A stretch of DNA of 56,693 nucleotides from an uncultured Ramlibacter sp. (GTDB lineage Bacteria > Pseudomonadota > Gammaproteobacteria > Burkholderiales > Burkholderiaceae_C): positions 1-56,693 of the forward strand of contig NZ_CAKZHQ010000008.1 of assembly GCF_936925435.1 (NCBI RefSeq), given 5' to 3'. Positions 9,101-17,054 of the stretch are shown one piece after another. Each line of letters starts with the position of its first letter. Positions within the stretch are counted from its first letter, which is position 1. The position numbers and the translations under genes are program-made. The notes under the pieces were generated by a model that ran no database searches, had not been told where the DNA came from, and saw nothing but the letters and a program-made list of their open reading frames with translations.

Positions 9101-9331
9101 CAGGCGCTGGCGCATCTCGCCGGCCGCCTTCTTGGTGAAGGTGATGGCCAGGATCTCGTGCGGCTTGGCGCCCTCCAGCAGCGCGCGCAGGATGCGCGAG
9201 ACCAGCATCCAGGTCTTGCCCGCTCCGGCGCAGGCTTCGACGGCCACGCTGCGCCGCGGATCGCAGGCGATGGCATAGAACTGCGCGCGGGCGATGCGCT
9301 CGCCGTTGTGTTCGTAGGCAAGCATGTTCAT
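6104..9331 (-). CDS. AddA-like UvrD/Rep-family helicase-nuclease
   Basis: Protein of 1075 residues from the ATG at 9331, chosen because it forms ATGA with the stop of the preceding gene; an ATG at 9373 would add 14 residues. It carries superfamily 1A motifs: Walker A ACAGAGKT with K39, ITFTKKAAGEM (motif Ia), LIDEFQDTN (Walker B), GDPKQSIYRFRRA (motif III), LTVHGAKGLE (motif V) and LYVAMTRARQQL (motif VI). The C-terminal 100 residues include WWVLDYKS, the D-x-K of a RecB-like nuclease. With its partner it should unwind and resect DNA double-strand ends for RecA-dependent repair, in the role of RecBCD. The order AddB-like, AddA-like, with trxA-rho diverging, is typical of Burkholderiales. Confidence 0.9.
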   Translation of the reverse strand: MNMLAYEHNGERIARAQFYAIACDPRRSVAVEACAGAGKTWMLVSRILRALLEGAKPHEILAITFTKKAAGEMRQRLYEWLEDFAQASPETLRQALIQRGIGPEPAPELVAALQNLYQTLLATGRPVQVRTFHSWFAALLRSAPLQVLEQLGLPANYELLEDDSEAIALVWRRFHTAVAAQSEARLDFEASVAAHGRSMTQKGLLAALAKRVEFGLADAHGVVQASVKPWDEVFPEFTGVAEPADLLRTRGAVWQRLAAAASALGRASQTTFSAKGVELEQALSDGLLQAAIDALLTQKGEPRKFSDKLAGIEQVRQAQELVLRIGAAGEQHAAWLHQQRMARLARLLMEQFAALKRERGWVDMNDVERAALVMLSDPVLSGWVQERLDARIRHLLIDEFQDTNPLQWQALNAWLSGYAGAGNAPSVFIVGDPKQSIYRFRRAEPQVFRAAQGFVVEGLGGDLLSCDHTHRNAPELMAVVNEVMLAAQEAGQYEGFRPHTTESTLPGVVQCLPQIERAPRAAPAGPEPLGWRDSLTQPRELPEEKLVALECRQAAQWLAGRIAQGAKPGDFMVLARKRDRLALMEQQLRALRIPAQQPEKNELGEAPEVQDLVALLDVLVSPAHDLSLARALKSPLFGIHDDDLVQLALLARRARHENRPTTWFELLQQGEQLPEALAGLGAILLRWKQLVDTLPPHDALEAVYHQGDVLARFAQAAPAPLRASVLANLRALLGAALQVDGARYGTPYAFVRALKAGGVRAPVLADAAAVRLLTVHGAKGLEAPIVLLLDTDGPPARSETMGVIVEWPGEAPAPWRFAFIASESRPPACSAEALAVERTARQREELNALYVAMTRARQQLVLSSVQPHIAAEASWWQRLALLCAPLEPAAAAAANPAQAQACAPFEMLFVPLPPVKHAQDAIETVASEIPSDEALFGQAMHSLLETRTGAAWTEAQLQRVAREFKLEAGPMQQAAAMASRILAGEGAWAWDGREVDWQGNEVELFHEGELLRLDRLVRRGGQWWVLDYKSASRPERDAALLAQMRRYRVAVGLAYPGAAVKAAFLTGQGRLVEVE

Positions 9332-11868
9332 GTGGGCCAGCTGTCCTTGCGGCACAGGCCGCGCGCGGCGCAAAAGTCACAGACCTGGCCTTCGCCCAGC
9401 GCCGGCAGGGCCGCGCCGCCCGCGATGCGCTCCAGGTCGTCGAGCAGGCCGTGGACCAGCAGGTCGCGCGCCTCGACCACCTCCTCCTGCTCCACCGTCT
9501 TGGTCTCACCGCGCTCGCCCACGTTGACGTAGGCCGCGCGCAGGCTGTCGTCTTCCAGCAGCGCGGCGTAAAAGGCCAGCTGCGTGTCCTCGCCGGGCTG
9601 CGCGGCACGCCGGGTGGTCGTGGCCGCGGCCTCGGTCTTGTAGTCCATCACCAGGGCCCGGCCATCGGGCAGGCGGTCGATCCGGTCGATGCGGCCGACC
9701 AGCTTGACCGGGCCCAGTTGGACTTCGTGCTCGCTCTCGGCCAGCGCGAACTTCGCGCCCTCTTTGGTCTCGTGGCCTTGCAGCCAGGCCAGGTAGCCTT
9801 GGCGCACCTGCGGCCAGGCGGCGGCAAAGGGCAGGAACTCGCCCTCCTCCAGGCCCAGCGTGCGCGTCACCTCGGCGGCCGTGATGTCCAGCCGCCGCTC
9901 GCGTTCAGGGCCTGGCGGCTCCCAGCTGTCGCGCATCGATTCATGGAAGGCGCCCAGCACACGGTGCAGCCAGTTGCCGAAGTCGCGCTTGTCCAGCTCG
10001 GTGTCGATCTCGTTGCTCTCCTGCAGTCCCAGCTGGCGCAGTGCAAAGAAACGGTAGGGGCAGCGGCGCAGATCCTCGTACGTGCTGGCCGACAGGCTCT
10101 CCAGCGGCAGCTTGCTGCCCTGCGGTAGGGGACGCTGCACCGGCTGCACGGCAAGTGCGCGCAGGCCGCGCGGATCTTCTCCAGGCTGGCCCGCGCCTTC
10201 GAGCTGCAGCGCCTGGACCAGGGCGCTGGCCAACAGGGGCTCTCCACTCTCGTCGCTGCGCCGCCAGAGCACGTCGGTGTGCGGCGTCTGCAAGGCATGG
10301 CGCCAGCCCACGCGCATCTGTTCCTCCAGCGCTTCGCGGGATGGCAGTCCCAGCGCGGCGCGCTGGGCCGCGGTCCAGGGACCGGAGGGTTCGGGCGAAG
10401 GCGCGAGCCGCAGCTCGTCGCAGCCGGCCAGCACCAGCGCGCCGGCCACGCGACCCAGCAACTGATGGAAGGGCAGGATCACCACATCTTCCTGGGCCGG
10501 ATGGGCAGGCTTGAACGTGGCGGCTTCCAGCGCCTCGTTGGCCCAGGCGCTGAAGTCGGCCAGGCCCATGCGGCGCGCCGCCTGCGGCAGCTCCTGCCAC
10601 TGGGCCTGGCGCCCCGCATGCAGGCCCAGCACCTCCAGCACCTGGGCGCCGGCGGCGTCGCGCTCCAGCGGCTGCCAGCGGCCGCCGGCCTGCAGCAGCT
10701 CGCGCAGGGCCTGCAGCCACAGCGGCAGCGGTCGCGCCTTCTGCATGCTGTCGCGCCAGAGTTCAGCCTGTTCCACCAGGGCCGACCAGGGACCCTGGTC
10801 CAGCCGGCGCGCCGCGCGCCATTCGCGCAGGCCTTCGCGCCGCACGCGCCGCTCCAGCGCCGCCACCGCGCCCTGCGGCGCAGCGGGCGTGTTCTTCAAC
10901 CAGTCGATCACCGCGTCGCTGCCCACGTTCCATGCGCAGGCGCGCAACGCACTCATCACGTGCGCGGCCGAGCGTGTGGTCGACAGCTTCCAGCCAGTCT
11001 CGTCGCGGATGGCAATGCCGCGCGCGTCCAGCATGGCGCGGATGCGCCGCGTCAGCACACGGTCGATCGCCGCCAGTGCAACCGGCATGTGGCCGGCCTC
11101 GATGTGGCGCACCACGCAGGCCGCGGCGCGTTCGGCCTCGTCGGAGGGATCGTCCGCTTCGTGCAATGCAATTTGCCCTGGCGGCGCCGGCAGGTCCAGC
11201 GACAGCGAGACAGCCCGCTCGCCCAGCCGTGCCTTCAGGGCCTGGGCCACGGGTTCGGCCTGGAAGCCTTCGAGCACCACCAGCAGGTCCAGTTGCGCCA
11301 GGTTCTCATCGCTTAACAGGGCATCGCTGGCATAGGCCGATGCAACAGCCCATTCGACCGCGATGCGCGCCACCGCGGCTTCCAGCGCCAGCGCGGGCGC
11401 ATCGGCGCCCAGCACAGCGCCGGCGCGCGCCTGGGCAGCCCAGGCCGGTCGCGCTGCAGGCAGCACGCCCGCGGCGACGCCGGCCAGTTGCCACGCAGCC
11501 TCCACCAGGCGGCCTCCCAACAGGTCGGCGCGTTCGCCCAGGCCGGCGCGCTCGAGCCAGACGCGCGCCGTCAGCAGATCGCGTCCCATGTCGAAGCTGA
11601 TGTCGTAGGCACCGGGTGCGAAGCCCATGGCGCCGGCCCAGTTCATGGTGCTTTCGAAGCGCGGCGCAAATCCGTTAGGCACTTCGCGCGCCCACAAACG
11701 CCGTGCCAGCGGCATCAACTGGGCGTAGGGAACGAGGACGACGGTGCGCGCGGCATGCGCGCCTCGGGTCTCGATCAGGGTCCGGATCGAGGCTGCCAGG
11801 GTTTGCCAAAGACCGATCGCATGATGGTCCGGCGCTATCGCATCCATAGCATCCTGTGGGACGCCCAT
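9328..11868 (-). CDS. AddB-like PD-(D/E)XK nuclease protein
   Basis: Protein of 846 residues, partner of the downstream helicase. The C-terminal third has a RecB-like nuclease core: [20 protein letters not shown], giving the metal-binding Asp and D-x-K. Four cysteines, C603 (in RRCPYRFF) and C830/C833/C839 ([10 protein letters not shown]), match the iron-sulfur staple that pins the AddB nuclease domain. The N-terminal part resembles an inactivated helicase domain with no clear Walker A ([11 protein letters not shown]), as expected for a structural subunit that scans DNA. The stop overlaps the next start by ATGA, implying stoichiometric synthesis. An 82-bp gap with trxA holds both divergent promoters, which I could not delimit. 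Confidence 0.85.
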   Translation of the reverse strand: MGVPQDAMDAIAPDHHAIGLWQTLAASIRTLIETRGAHAARTVVLVPYAQLMPLARRLWAREVPNGFAPRFESTMNWAGAMGFAPGAYDISFDMGRDLLTARVWLERAGLGERADLLGGRLVEAAWQLAGVAAGVLPAARPAWAAQARAGAVLGADAPALALEAAVARIAVEWAVASAYASDALLSDENLAQLDLLVVLEGFQAEPVAQALKARLGERAVSLSLDLPAPPGQIALHEADDPSDEAERAAACVVRHIEAGHMPVALAAIDRVLTRRIRAMLDARGIAIRDETGWKLSTTRSAAHVMSALRACAWNVGSDAVIDWLKNTPAAPQGAVAALERRVRREGLREWRAARRLDQGPWSALVEQAELWRDSMQKARPLPLWLQALRELLQAGGRWQPLERDAAGAQVLEVLGLHAGRQAQWQELPQAARRMGLADFSAWANEALEAATFKPAHPAQEDVVILPFHQLLGRVAGALVLAGCDELRLAPSPEPSGPWTAAQRAALGLPSREALEEQMRVGWRHALQTPHTDVLWRRSDESGEPLLASALVQALQLEGAGQPGEDPRGLRALAVQPVQRPLPQGSKLPLESLSASTYEDLRRCPYRFFALRQLGLQESNEIDTELDKRDFGNWLHRVLGAFHESMRDSWEPPGPERERRLDITAAEVTRTLGLEEGEFLPFAAAWPQVRQGYLAWLQGHETKEGAKFALAESEHEVQLGPVKLVGRIDRIDRLPDGRALVMDYKTEAAATTTRRAAQPGEDTQLAFYAALLEDDSLRAAYVNVGERGETKTVEQEEVVEARDLLVHGLLDDLERIAGGAALPALGEGQVCDFCAARGLCRKDSWPT

Positions 11869-11950
11869 TGGCAGTGAGGGGACTTGGTTTCTGTCACAAT
11901 TCCCTCACTGTAGCGGTATCGCCAACTGCCTCCCCAAAGGAACAAACACC

Positions 11951-12283
11951 ATGGCCAGCGAACTCATCAAACACATCTCCGACGCCTCCTTCGAAGCCGA
12001 CGTCCTGCAGTCCGGCAAGCCGGTCCTGGTGGACTACTGGGCCGAGTGGTGCGGTCCGTGCAAGATGATTGCACCCATCCTCGATGAGGTCTCTGCCACC
12101 TACCAGGACAAGCTGCAGGTCGCCAAGATGAACGTCGATGAGAATCGCGACATCCCCGCCAAGTTCGGCATCCGTGGCATCCCCACGCTGATGCTGTTCA
12201 AGGACGGCCAGCTGGCCGCCACCAAGGTCGGCGCCATGAGCAAGGCACAGCTGACGGCCTTCATCGACCAGCAACTGGCCTGA
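11951..12283 (+). CDS. trxA: Thioredoxin
   Basis: Cytoplasmic dithiol-disulfide oxidoreductase of 110 residues, the usual length of thioredoxin 1. The active site W33-C34-G35-P36-C37 sits in [16 protein letters not shown], and the cis-proline loop is [11 protein letters not shown]. It reduces ribonucleotide reductase, peroxiredoxins and methionine sulfoxide reductase, being re-reduced by thioredoxin reductase (not in the window). There is no signal peptide. AAAGGAACA lies upstream of the ATG. It is followed by a strong hairpin and then rho, the common trxA-rho arrangement. Confidence 0.97.
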   Translation: MASELIKHISDASFEADVLQSGKPVLVDYWAEWCGPCKMIAPILDEVSATYQDKLQVAKMNVDENRDIPAKFGIRGIPTLMLFKDGQLAATKVGAMSKAQLTAFIDQQLA

Positions 12284-12289
12284 ACCCTA

Positions 12290-12320
12290 GGGAAAACGCG
12301 GCTGCAACGGCCGCGTTCCC
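12290..12320 (+). terminator. Stem-loop between trxA and rho
   Basis: AACGCGGC (12295-12302) pairs with GCCGCGTT (12310-12317) around a 7-nt loop. GGG (12290-12292) and CCC (12318-12320) extend the stem past an AA bulge. The stem is strong but only a short T-rich stretch (GGGGTTTCT) follows, so it may act as a partial terminator or an mRNA 3' end. Confidence 0.5.
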
Positions 12321-12343
12321 GCACGGGGTTTCTCTGTCATAAT
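12316..12343 (+). promoter_or_regulatory. rho: Possible rho promoter
   Basis: CATAAT (12338-12343) is a good -10. The best partner, TTCCCG (12316-12321), is a weak -35 with a 16-nt spacer and overlaps the trxA hairpin. A leader of about 110 bases would follow, in keeping with the long, often autoregulated rho leader. Confidence 0.35.
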
Positions 12344-12463
12344 CATTTCCAGTTCACCGGTGGCTTGAGGCGGCCGGTTCGAGTTTCAAGCTGCGAGGCA
12401 CCTGTCTCGCCCCGCAGCAACCCTCCCCCAGACCCAATCTAAAACTCCGCAAGGGGTCATTCC

Positions 12464-13729
12464 ATGCACCTGAACGAACTCAAGGCACTGCACGTGTCGG
12501 AAGTGCTCAAGCAAGCCGAAGAGCTTGAGATTGAAAACACCGGCCGCATGCGCAAGCAGGAGCTGATGTTTGCCATCATCAAGAAGCGCGCCCGTGCCGG
12601 CGAGCAGGTCTTCGCCGACGGCGTGCTGGAAATCCTGCCCGACGGCTTTGGTTTCCTGCGCAGCCCCGACACCAGCTACACCGCCAGCACCGACGACATC
12701 TACATCTCGCCCAGCCAGGTGCGCCGCTTCAACCTGCACACCGGCGACATGATCGAAGGTGAAGTGCGCACGCCAAAGGATGGCGAGCGCTACTTCGCGC
12801 TGACCAAGCTGGACAAGGTCAACGACGGCCCGCCCGAGCAGAACAAGCACAAGGTGATGTTCGAGAATCTGACCCCGCTGTTCCCCAAGGAACAGATGAA
12901 GCTCGAGCGCGACAACTTCAAGGGTGAAGAGAACATCACCAGCCGCATCATCGACATCATCGCGCCCATCGGCAAAGGCCAGCGCGCCCTGCTGGTGGCG
13001 CCGCCCAAGAGCGGCAAGACGGTGATGATGCAGCACATGGCGCATGCCATCGCCGCCAACTACCCCGACAGCTACATGATGGTGTTGCTGGTGGACGAGC
13101 GTCCCGAAGAAGTGACGGAAATGCAGCGCTCGGTGAAGGCCGAAGTGATTGCATCGACCTTCGACGAGCCGGCCGCCCGCCATGTCCACGTGGCCGAGAT
13201 GGTGATCGAGCGCGCCAAGCGCCTGGTCGAACTGAAAAAGGACGTGGTCATCCTGCTGGACTCGATCACCCGTCTGGCCCGCGCCTACAACAACGTCGTG
13301 CCCTCCTCGGGCAAGGTGCTGACCGGCGGCGTCGACTCCAACGCCCTGCAGCGGCCCAAGCGCTTCCTGGGCGCGGCCCGCAACGTGGAAGAAGGCGGCT
13401 CGCTGACCATCATCGCCACCGCTCTGATCGATACCGGCAGCCGTATGGACGAAGTGATCTTTGAAGAATTCAAGGGCACGGGCAACAGCGAAATTCACCT
13501 GGACCGCCGCCTCTACGAAAAGCGCGTCTTCCCTTCGATCCAGCTCAATCGCTCGGGCACCCGTCGCGAAGAGCTTCTGCTGGCCCCCGAGATCCTGCAA
13601 AAAACCCGTATCCTGCGCCAGTTCATGTACAACATGGACGAGATCGAGTCCATGGAAATGGTCTTGAAGTCGATGAAGGCCACCAAGAGCAATGTCGAGT
13701 TCTTCGACATGATGCGCCGCGGCGGCTAG
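12464..13729 (+). CDS. rho: Transcription termination factor Rho
   Basis: Hexameric RNA-dependent ATPase of 421 residues, the family's standard length. Residues 1-45 form the N-terminal helical domain ([20 protein letters not shown]), followed by an RNA-binding cold-shock-like fold with [12 protein letters not shown]. The RecA-like motor has Walker A APPKSGKT (K185 by codon position) and the Q-loop/R-loop region [21 protein letters not shown] and the C-terminal [15 protein letters not shown] are strongly conserved. It terminates unprotected transcripts and transcription into horizontally acquired or antisense regions. It converges with an oxidoreductase gene, with a GC hairpin between them. 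Confidence 0.98.
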   Translation: MHLNELKALHVSEVLKQAEELEIENTGRMRKQELMFAIIKKRARAGEQVFADGVLEILPDGFGFLRSPDTSYTASTDDIYISPSQVRRFNLHTGDMIEGEVRTPKDGERYFALTKLDKVNDGPPEQNKHKVMFENLTPLFPKEQMKLERDNFKGEENITSRIIDIIAPIGKGQRALLVAPPKSGKTVMMQHMAHAIAANYPDSYMMVLLVDERPEEVTEMQRSVKAEVIASTFDEPAARHVHVAEMVIERAKRLVELKKDVVILLDSITRLARAYNNVVPSSGKVLTGGVDSNALQRPKRFLGAARNVEEGGSLTIIATALIDTGSRMDEVIFEEFKGTGNSEIHLDRRLYEKRVFPSIQLNRSGTRREELLLAPEILQKTRILRQFMYNMDEIESMEMVLKSMKATKSNVEFFDMMRRGG

Positions 13730-13769
13730 TACTGTTGGCCCCGCGCTCGCTCACTGCGTGTAGCTCCCT

Positions 13770-13785
13770 GCCCCCCCGAGGGGGC
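13770..13785. repeat. GC hairpin between convergent genes (terminator or REP-like)
   Basis: GCCCCC (13770-13775) and GGGGGC (13780-13785) form a perfect stem around CCGA, followed by CGCGTTTTG. Together with the preceding CGCTCACTGCGTGTAGCTCC it resembles a dispersed intergenic repeat I associate with Comamonadaceae genomes. Only one copy is in this window. It could terminate rho transcription. Confidence 0.45.
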
Positions 13786-13795
13786 CGCGTTTTGC

Positions 13796-14869
13796 CTAGG
13801 GGCGGCCCGTCGGCAAAACAGCGACCTCCAGTTCCCTGCGCTCATGGGCGCTGCGGCGCCCGAGTTCGAGCAAGGCCATGAGCTGCACGGCCTGCTCGGG
13901 CGGCACGGGGTTCTCGCCCCTGCCCAGGATCGCGTCGCGCACCGCGGCGTAGTACGCCAAGTAGTTGCCCGGCAGGGTCGGCACGCTGCGTAGCCCTGTA
14001 GGCAGCGTCAGCAGCCCGTCGCGGTCATCCTTGCCCCACTCTCCCAGAGCTTGCAGCTGCGGCCGGCCGCCGGCCTTGAGCGCATCCTCCTGCACGTCCA
14101 CCCCACGCTTGCTATAGCTGCCCAGCTTGCCGTGGACCAGGAAGCGGGGCGCCGCTTCGGCGGCGATGGTGGTCGCGTGCAGCACAACGCGCAGGCCGGC
14201 GTGCGCCCCCTTGGCGTAGCGCAGCTGCACATGGAAATAGTCTTCGGTGACGGCGCCGTCACGGATCGGCGCCATGTCGGCGCTGATGGCATCGGGCAGG
14301 CCGAACAGTTGCAGCGCCTGGTCGGCCAGGTGCGAGCCGAGGTCCGGCCAGATGCCGCCGGCGCCGGGGCGGTCACGCCAGCGCGGCAGCACCTGCGGCC
14401 GGTAGCGGTCGAAATGCGATTCGACATACACGACCTGGCCCAGCTCCCCGCCGGCCAGCAGCCGGCGCAGGGTCAGGAAATCACCGTCGAAACGCCGGTT
14501 CTGGAAGACCGACAGCACCCGCCGCTGGCTGCCCGCCAACGCGGCCAGGTCCTGGGCCTCGGCCAGGGTCTGGGTGAAGGGCTTGTCGACCACCACATGC
14601 TTGCCGGCCAGCAGGGCGGCGCGGGCCATGCTGTGGTGCGAGTCGTTCGGGGTGGCGATCACCACCAGGTCAATGTCGGGCCGCGCGAACAGGGTGTGGG
14701 GGTCGGCGTGCACCTCCAGCCCGGGCCAGTCGGCATGGACCTTGGCCGCGTCCGAACTGGCCACGGCGGTCAGTTCCAGGCCCGGCACCCCGGCCAGCAC
14801 CGGGGCATGGAAGGTCTTGCCCGCAAAGCCGTAGCCAACCACACCGACCCGCAGCGTCTTGTCCGTCAT
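13796..14869 (-). CDS. Gfo/Idh/MocA family oxidoreductase
   Basis: Protein of 357 residues from the ATG at 14869, with GGGAGCTGGGA upstream; the longer open frame has no domain content. The N-terminal Rossmann fold has VGVVGYGFAGKTFH (GxGxxG at 12-17). VVVDKPFT carries the catalytic Lys of the family (usually EKP, here DKP). The region AGGIWPDLGSHLADQALQLFG matches the C-terminal alpha/beta domain with its conserved Asp and His. It should oxidise or reduce a sugar, inositol or related alcohol with NAD(P). The substrate cannot be read from the sequence. The gene stands alone, facing rho at its 3' end and diverging from rpmE2. Confidence 0.9.
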   Translation of the reverse strand: MTDKTLRVGVVGYGFAGKTFHAPVLAGVPGLELTAVASSDAAKVHADWPGLEVHADPHTLFARPDIDLVVIATPNDSHHSMARAALLAGKHVVVDKPFTQTLAEAQDLAALAGSQRRVLSVFQNRRFDGDFLTLRRLLAGGELGQVVYVESHFDRYRPQVLPRWRDRPGAGGIWPDLGSHLADQALQLFGLPDAISADMAPIRDGAVTEDYFHVQLRYAKGAHAGLRVVLHATTIAAEAAPRFLVHGKLGSYSKRGVDVQEDALKAGGRPQLQALGEWGKDDRDGLLTLPTGLRSVPTLPGNYLAYYAAVRDAILGRGENPVPPEQAVQLMALLELGRRSAHERRELEVAVLPTGRP

Positions 14870-14888
14870 TCCCAGCTCCCGGTTGTTT

Positions 14889-14916
14889 TTGCAAGTCCTT
14901 GATTTTGTGCGATAAT
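14889..14916 (+). promoter_or_regulatory. rpmE2: Sigma-70 promoter of rpmE2
   Basis: TTGCAA (14889-14894) and GATAAT (14911-14916) are separated by 16 nt, close to the consensus for the housekeeping sigma factor. Transcription would start near 14923, giving a leader of about 68 bases. Confidence 0.65.
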
Positions 14917-14990
14917 TTTGGGCTCTAGCGACAAGTGCCCGGCGAATTCCTCGCCCCGGTGGCTGCCGCAGCGACCCCAAGGAACACACC

Positions 14991-15293
14991 ATGGCCAAAG
15001 AAGGCATTCACCCCAATTACCGCGACGTCCTGTTCGTGGACATGTCCAACAATTTCGAGTTCGTGACCCGCTCCTGCGTGAACACCAAGGAAATGGGCAA
15101 GACCAAGGACGGCAAGGAATACCCGCTGTTCAAGCTGGACACCTCCAGCGAATCGCACCCGTTCTACACGGGCACCCAGAAGTCGGTCAACGACATGGGC
15201 GGCCGCGTCGACAAGTTCTTCAAGAAGTTCGGCAAGTCTGCCGCTGCCAAGGCCGAAGAAGCCGCCAAGGCCGAGGCCGCTGAAGCCAAGTAA
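14991..15293 (+). CDS. rpmE2: 50S ribosomal protein L31, type B
   Basis: Protein of 100 residues. [17 protein letters not shown] and the later [27 protein letters not shown] are the L31 core. It has no CxxC zinc motif, which makes it the type B (zinc-independent) paralogue; the only Cys is in TRSCVNT. The extra C-terminal tail ([17 protein letters not shown]) is a low-complexity Ala/Glu/Lys extension. AAGGAA precedes the ATG. It has its own promoter and a textbook intrinsic terminator, so it is monocistronic. In many bacteria the type B form replaces the zinc form in zinc shortage; here it may be the only copy, which the window cannot tell. Confidence 0.95.
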   Translation: MAKEGIHPNYRDVLFVDMSNNFEFVTRSCVNTKEMGKTKDGKEYPLFKLDTSSESHPFYTGTQKSVNDMGGRVDKFFKKFGKSAAAKAEEAAKAEAAEAK

Positions 15294-15311
15294 GCAGCGC
15301 TTTCGCCAGCC

Positions 15312-15343
15312 AAGGGCAGCCCGGGTGACCGCGCTGCCCTTTT
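15312..15343 (+). terminator. rpmE2: Intrinsic terminator of rpmE2
   Basis: AAGGGCAGC (15312-15320) and GCTGCCCTT (15333-15341) form a perfect 9-bp stem with a 12-nt loop, running into TTTTG. It lies 18 bases past the stop codon. Confidence 0.8.
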
Positions 15344-15368
15344 GCATTGAGGCACACTCGCCCTTCCC

Positions 15369-17054
15369 GTGAACCAGCCCACCCCTGCCATCGTTGCCCA
15401 GAGCGGCGTGCGCCGTCTGCCGCGCATTGCCCTGCTGCTGCTGTGCCTGGCCTATGTGGTGCCTGGTTTCGTCGGCCGCGAGCCCTGGAAAAACGCCGAC
15501 ATGACGGCCTTCGGCTACATGCTCGAACTGGCCCGCGGCGGCGACTGGCTGGCGCCCACCCTGCTGGGCCAGCCGCCGGAGTTCGACGCCCTGCTGCCCT
15601 ACTGGCTGGGTGCCTGGGCCATGCAGGCGGCGCCGGCCTGGATGGCGCCCGACTTCGCGGCCCGCCTGCCCTTCGTCGCCCTGCTGGTCCTGACGCTGAC
15701 CGGCACCTGGTACAGCGTCTACTACCTGGCGCGCAGCCCGCGCGCCCAACCCGTGCCCTTCGCCTTCGGCGGCGAGGCGCAGCCGACCGACTACGCCCGG
15801 GCCATCGCCGACGGCGGCCTGCTGGCCCTGATCGCCTGCCTGGGCCTGCTGCAGCTGTCGCATGAGACCACGCCGGCACTGGCCCAGCTGGGCTGCACCA
15901 CCCTGGCCTTCTATGCCATGGCAGCCCTGCCCTACCGCACCGTGGTGCCGGCCATCGGCCTGCTCACCGGGCTGGCCGGCCTGGCGCTGAGCGGCGCACC
16001 GGCCATGGCTGTGCTGTTCGCACTGGGAGGCGCCCTGGTGACCCTGCTGGACCCGCCGGCCGACGCCTCCTCGCCCGGCAGCGGCTGGCGCTGGGCGGCG
16101 CTGGTGCTGCTGGCGGCCGCCATCGCGGCCGGCCTGGCCTGGTGGCTGCAGGCCTGGCACTGGCGCATCAGCTCGCAAGCCGGCGAGGGCCGCGAATTGC
16201 GTTCGCTGGGCAAGTTGCTGCTGTGGTTCACCTGGCCGGCCTGGCCGCTGGCCCTGTGGACCCTGTGGCGCTGGCGCCGCCAGCTGGGCAGCCGCCATGT
16301 GGCCTTGCCCCTGTGGTTTGTGCTGGTCTCGCTGGCCGCCACCATCGTCACGCCAGCGGCAGACCGCTCGCTGCTGCTCGGCCTGCCGGCGCTGGCAACG
16401 CTGGCGGCGTTTGCCCTGCCCACGCTCAAGCGCAGCGTGTCGGCCCTGATCGACTGGTTCACCCTGCTGTTCTTCACCGGCTGCGCCGTCATCATCTGGG
16501 TGATCTGGCTGTCGCTGCAGACCGGGGTGCCGGCCAAGCCCGCCGCCAACGTGCTCAAGCTGGCACCCGGCTACGAAACCAGCTTCTCCCTGATCGCCTT
16601 TGTGGCGGCGCTGGCCGGCACCTTGGCCTGGGGCTGGCTGGTGCGCTGGCGCGTCGGTCGCAACCGCGCGGCCATCTGGAAGAGCCTGGTACTGCCGGCG
16701 GGCGGCGCCGCCCTGTGCTGGCTGCTGGTGATGACGCTGTGGCTGCCGGTGCTGGACTACGCGCGCAGCTACACGCCGGTGGTTCGGGGCGTGACCGCCG
16801 CGCTGGACACGCCAGGCTGCGTCGATACCTTTGGCCTCAGCCGTGGCCAGCTCGCCGCCCTGCGCTACCACGGCCACGTCGAATTGCGCGCCGTTGGCAC
16901 GGCCCGGGACTGTCCCTGGCTGGTGGTGGCCTCCGACGTCCAGGCCTCGGCCTCGCTGGCGATCGACATGAAGCGCTGGCAGTTGGTGACGACGGCGCGT
17001 CGGCCGACCGAGGCCAAGGACAACCTGCTGCTGTACCGGGCGGTCCGCCCTTGA
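15369..17054 (+). CDS. ArnT-like (GT39) membrane glycosyltransferase
   Basis: Protein of 561 residues from a GTG start, with about a dozen hydrophobic segments. The first periplasmic loop reads FVGREPWKNADMTAFGYMLELARGGDWLAPTLLG, the GT39/PMT-type loop with its acidic residues (Glu then Asp) that activate a lipid-linked sugar. An ArnT-like enzyme would transfer a sugar from an undecaprenyl carrier to lipid A or another envelope acceptor on the periplasmic side. Acceptor and donor are unknown. The stop codon overlaps the TTG start of the MATE gene, so the two are cotranslated. Its expression is separate from rpmE2, which ends in a terminator just upstream. Confidence 0.75.
   Translation: MNQPTPAIVAQSGVRRLPRIALLLLCLAYVVPGFVGREPWKNADMTAFGYMLELARGGDWLAPTLLGQPPEFDALLPYWLGAWAMQAAPAWMAPDFAARLPFVALLVLTLTGTWYSVYYLARSPRAQPVPFAFGGEAQPTDYARAIADGGLLALIACLGLLQLSHETTPALAQLGCTTLAFYAMAALPYRTVVPAIGLLTGLAGLALSGAPAMAVLFALGGALVTLLDPPADASSPGSGWRWAALVLLAAAIAAGLAWWLQAWHWRISSQAGEGRELRSLGKLLLWFTWPAWPLALWTLWRWRRQLGSRHVALPLWFVLVSLAATIVTPAADRSLLLGLPALATLAAFALPTLKRSVSALIDWFTLLFFTGCAVIIWVIWLSLQTGVPAKPAANVLKLAPGYETSFSLIAFVAALAGTLAWGWLVRWRVGRNRAAIWKSLVLPAGGAALCWLLVMTLWLPVLDYARSYTPVVRGVTAALDTPGCVDTFGLSRGQLAALRYHGHVELRAVGTARDCPWLVVASDVQASASLAIDMKRWQLVTTARRPTEAKDNLLLYRAVRP

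Noticed and set aside
12334..12340. CTGTCAT upstream of rho
   Set aside because: No second 7-mer at 11-bp spacing on either side, and it overlaps the likely -10 CATAAT.
14925..16877. 650-codon minus-strand frame opposite rpmE2 and the glycosyltransferase
   Set aside because: Gly/Gln/Arg-rich and opposite two recognised genes; a GC-skew artefact.
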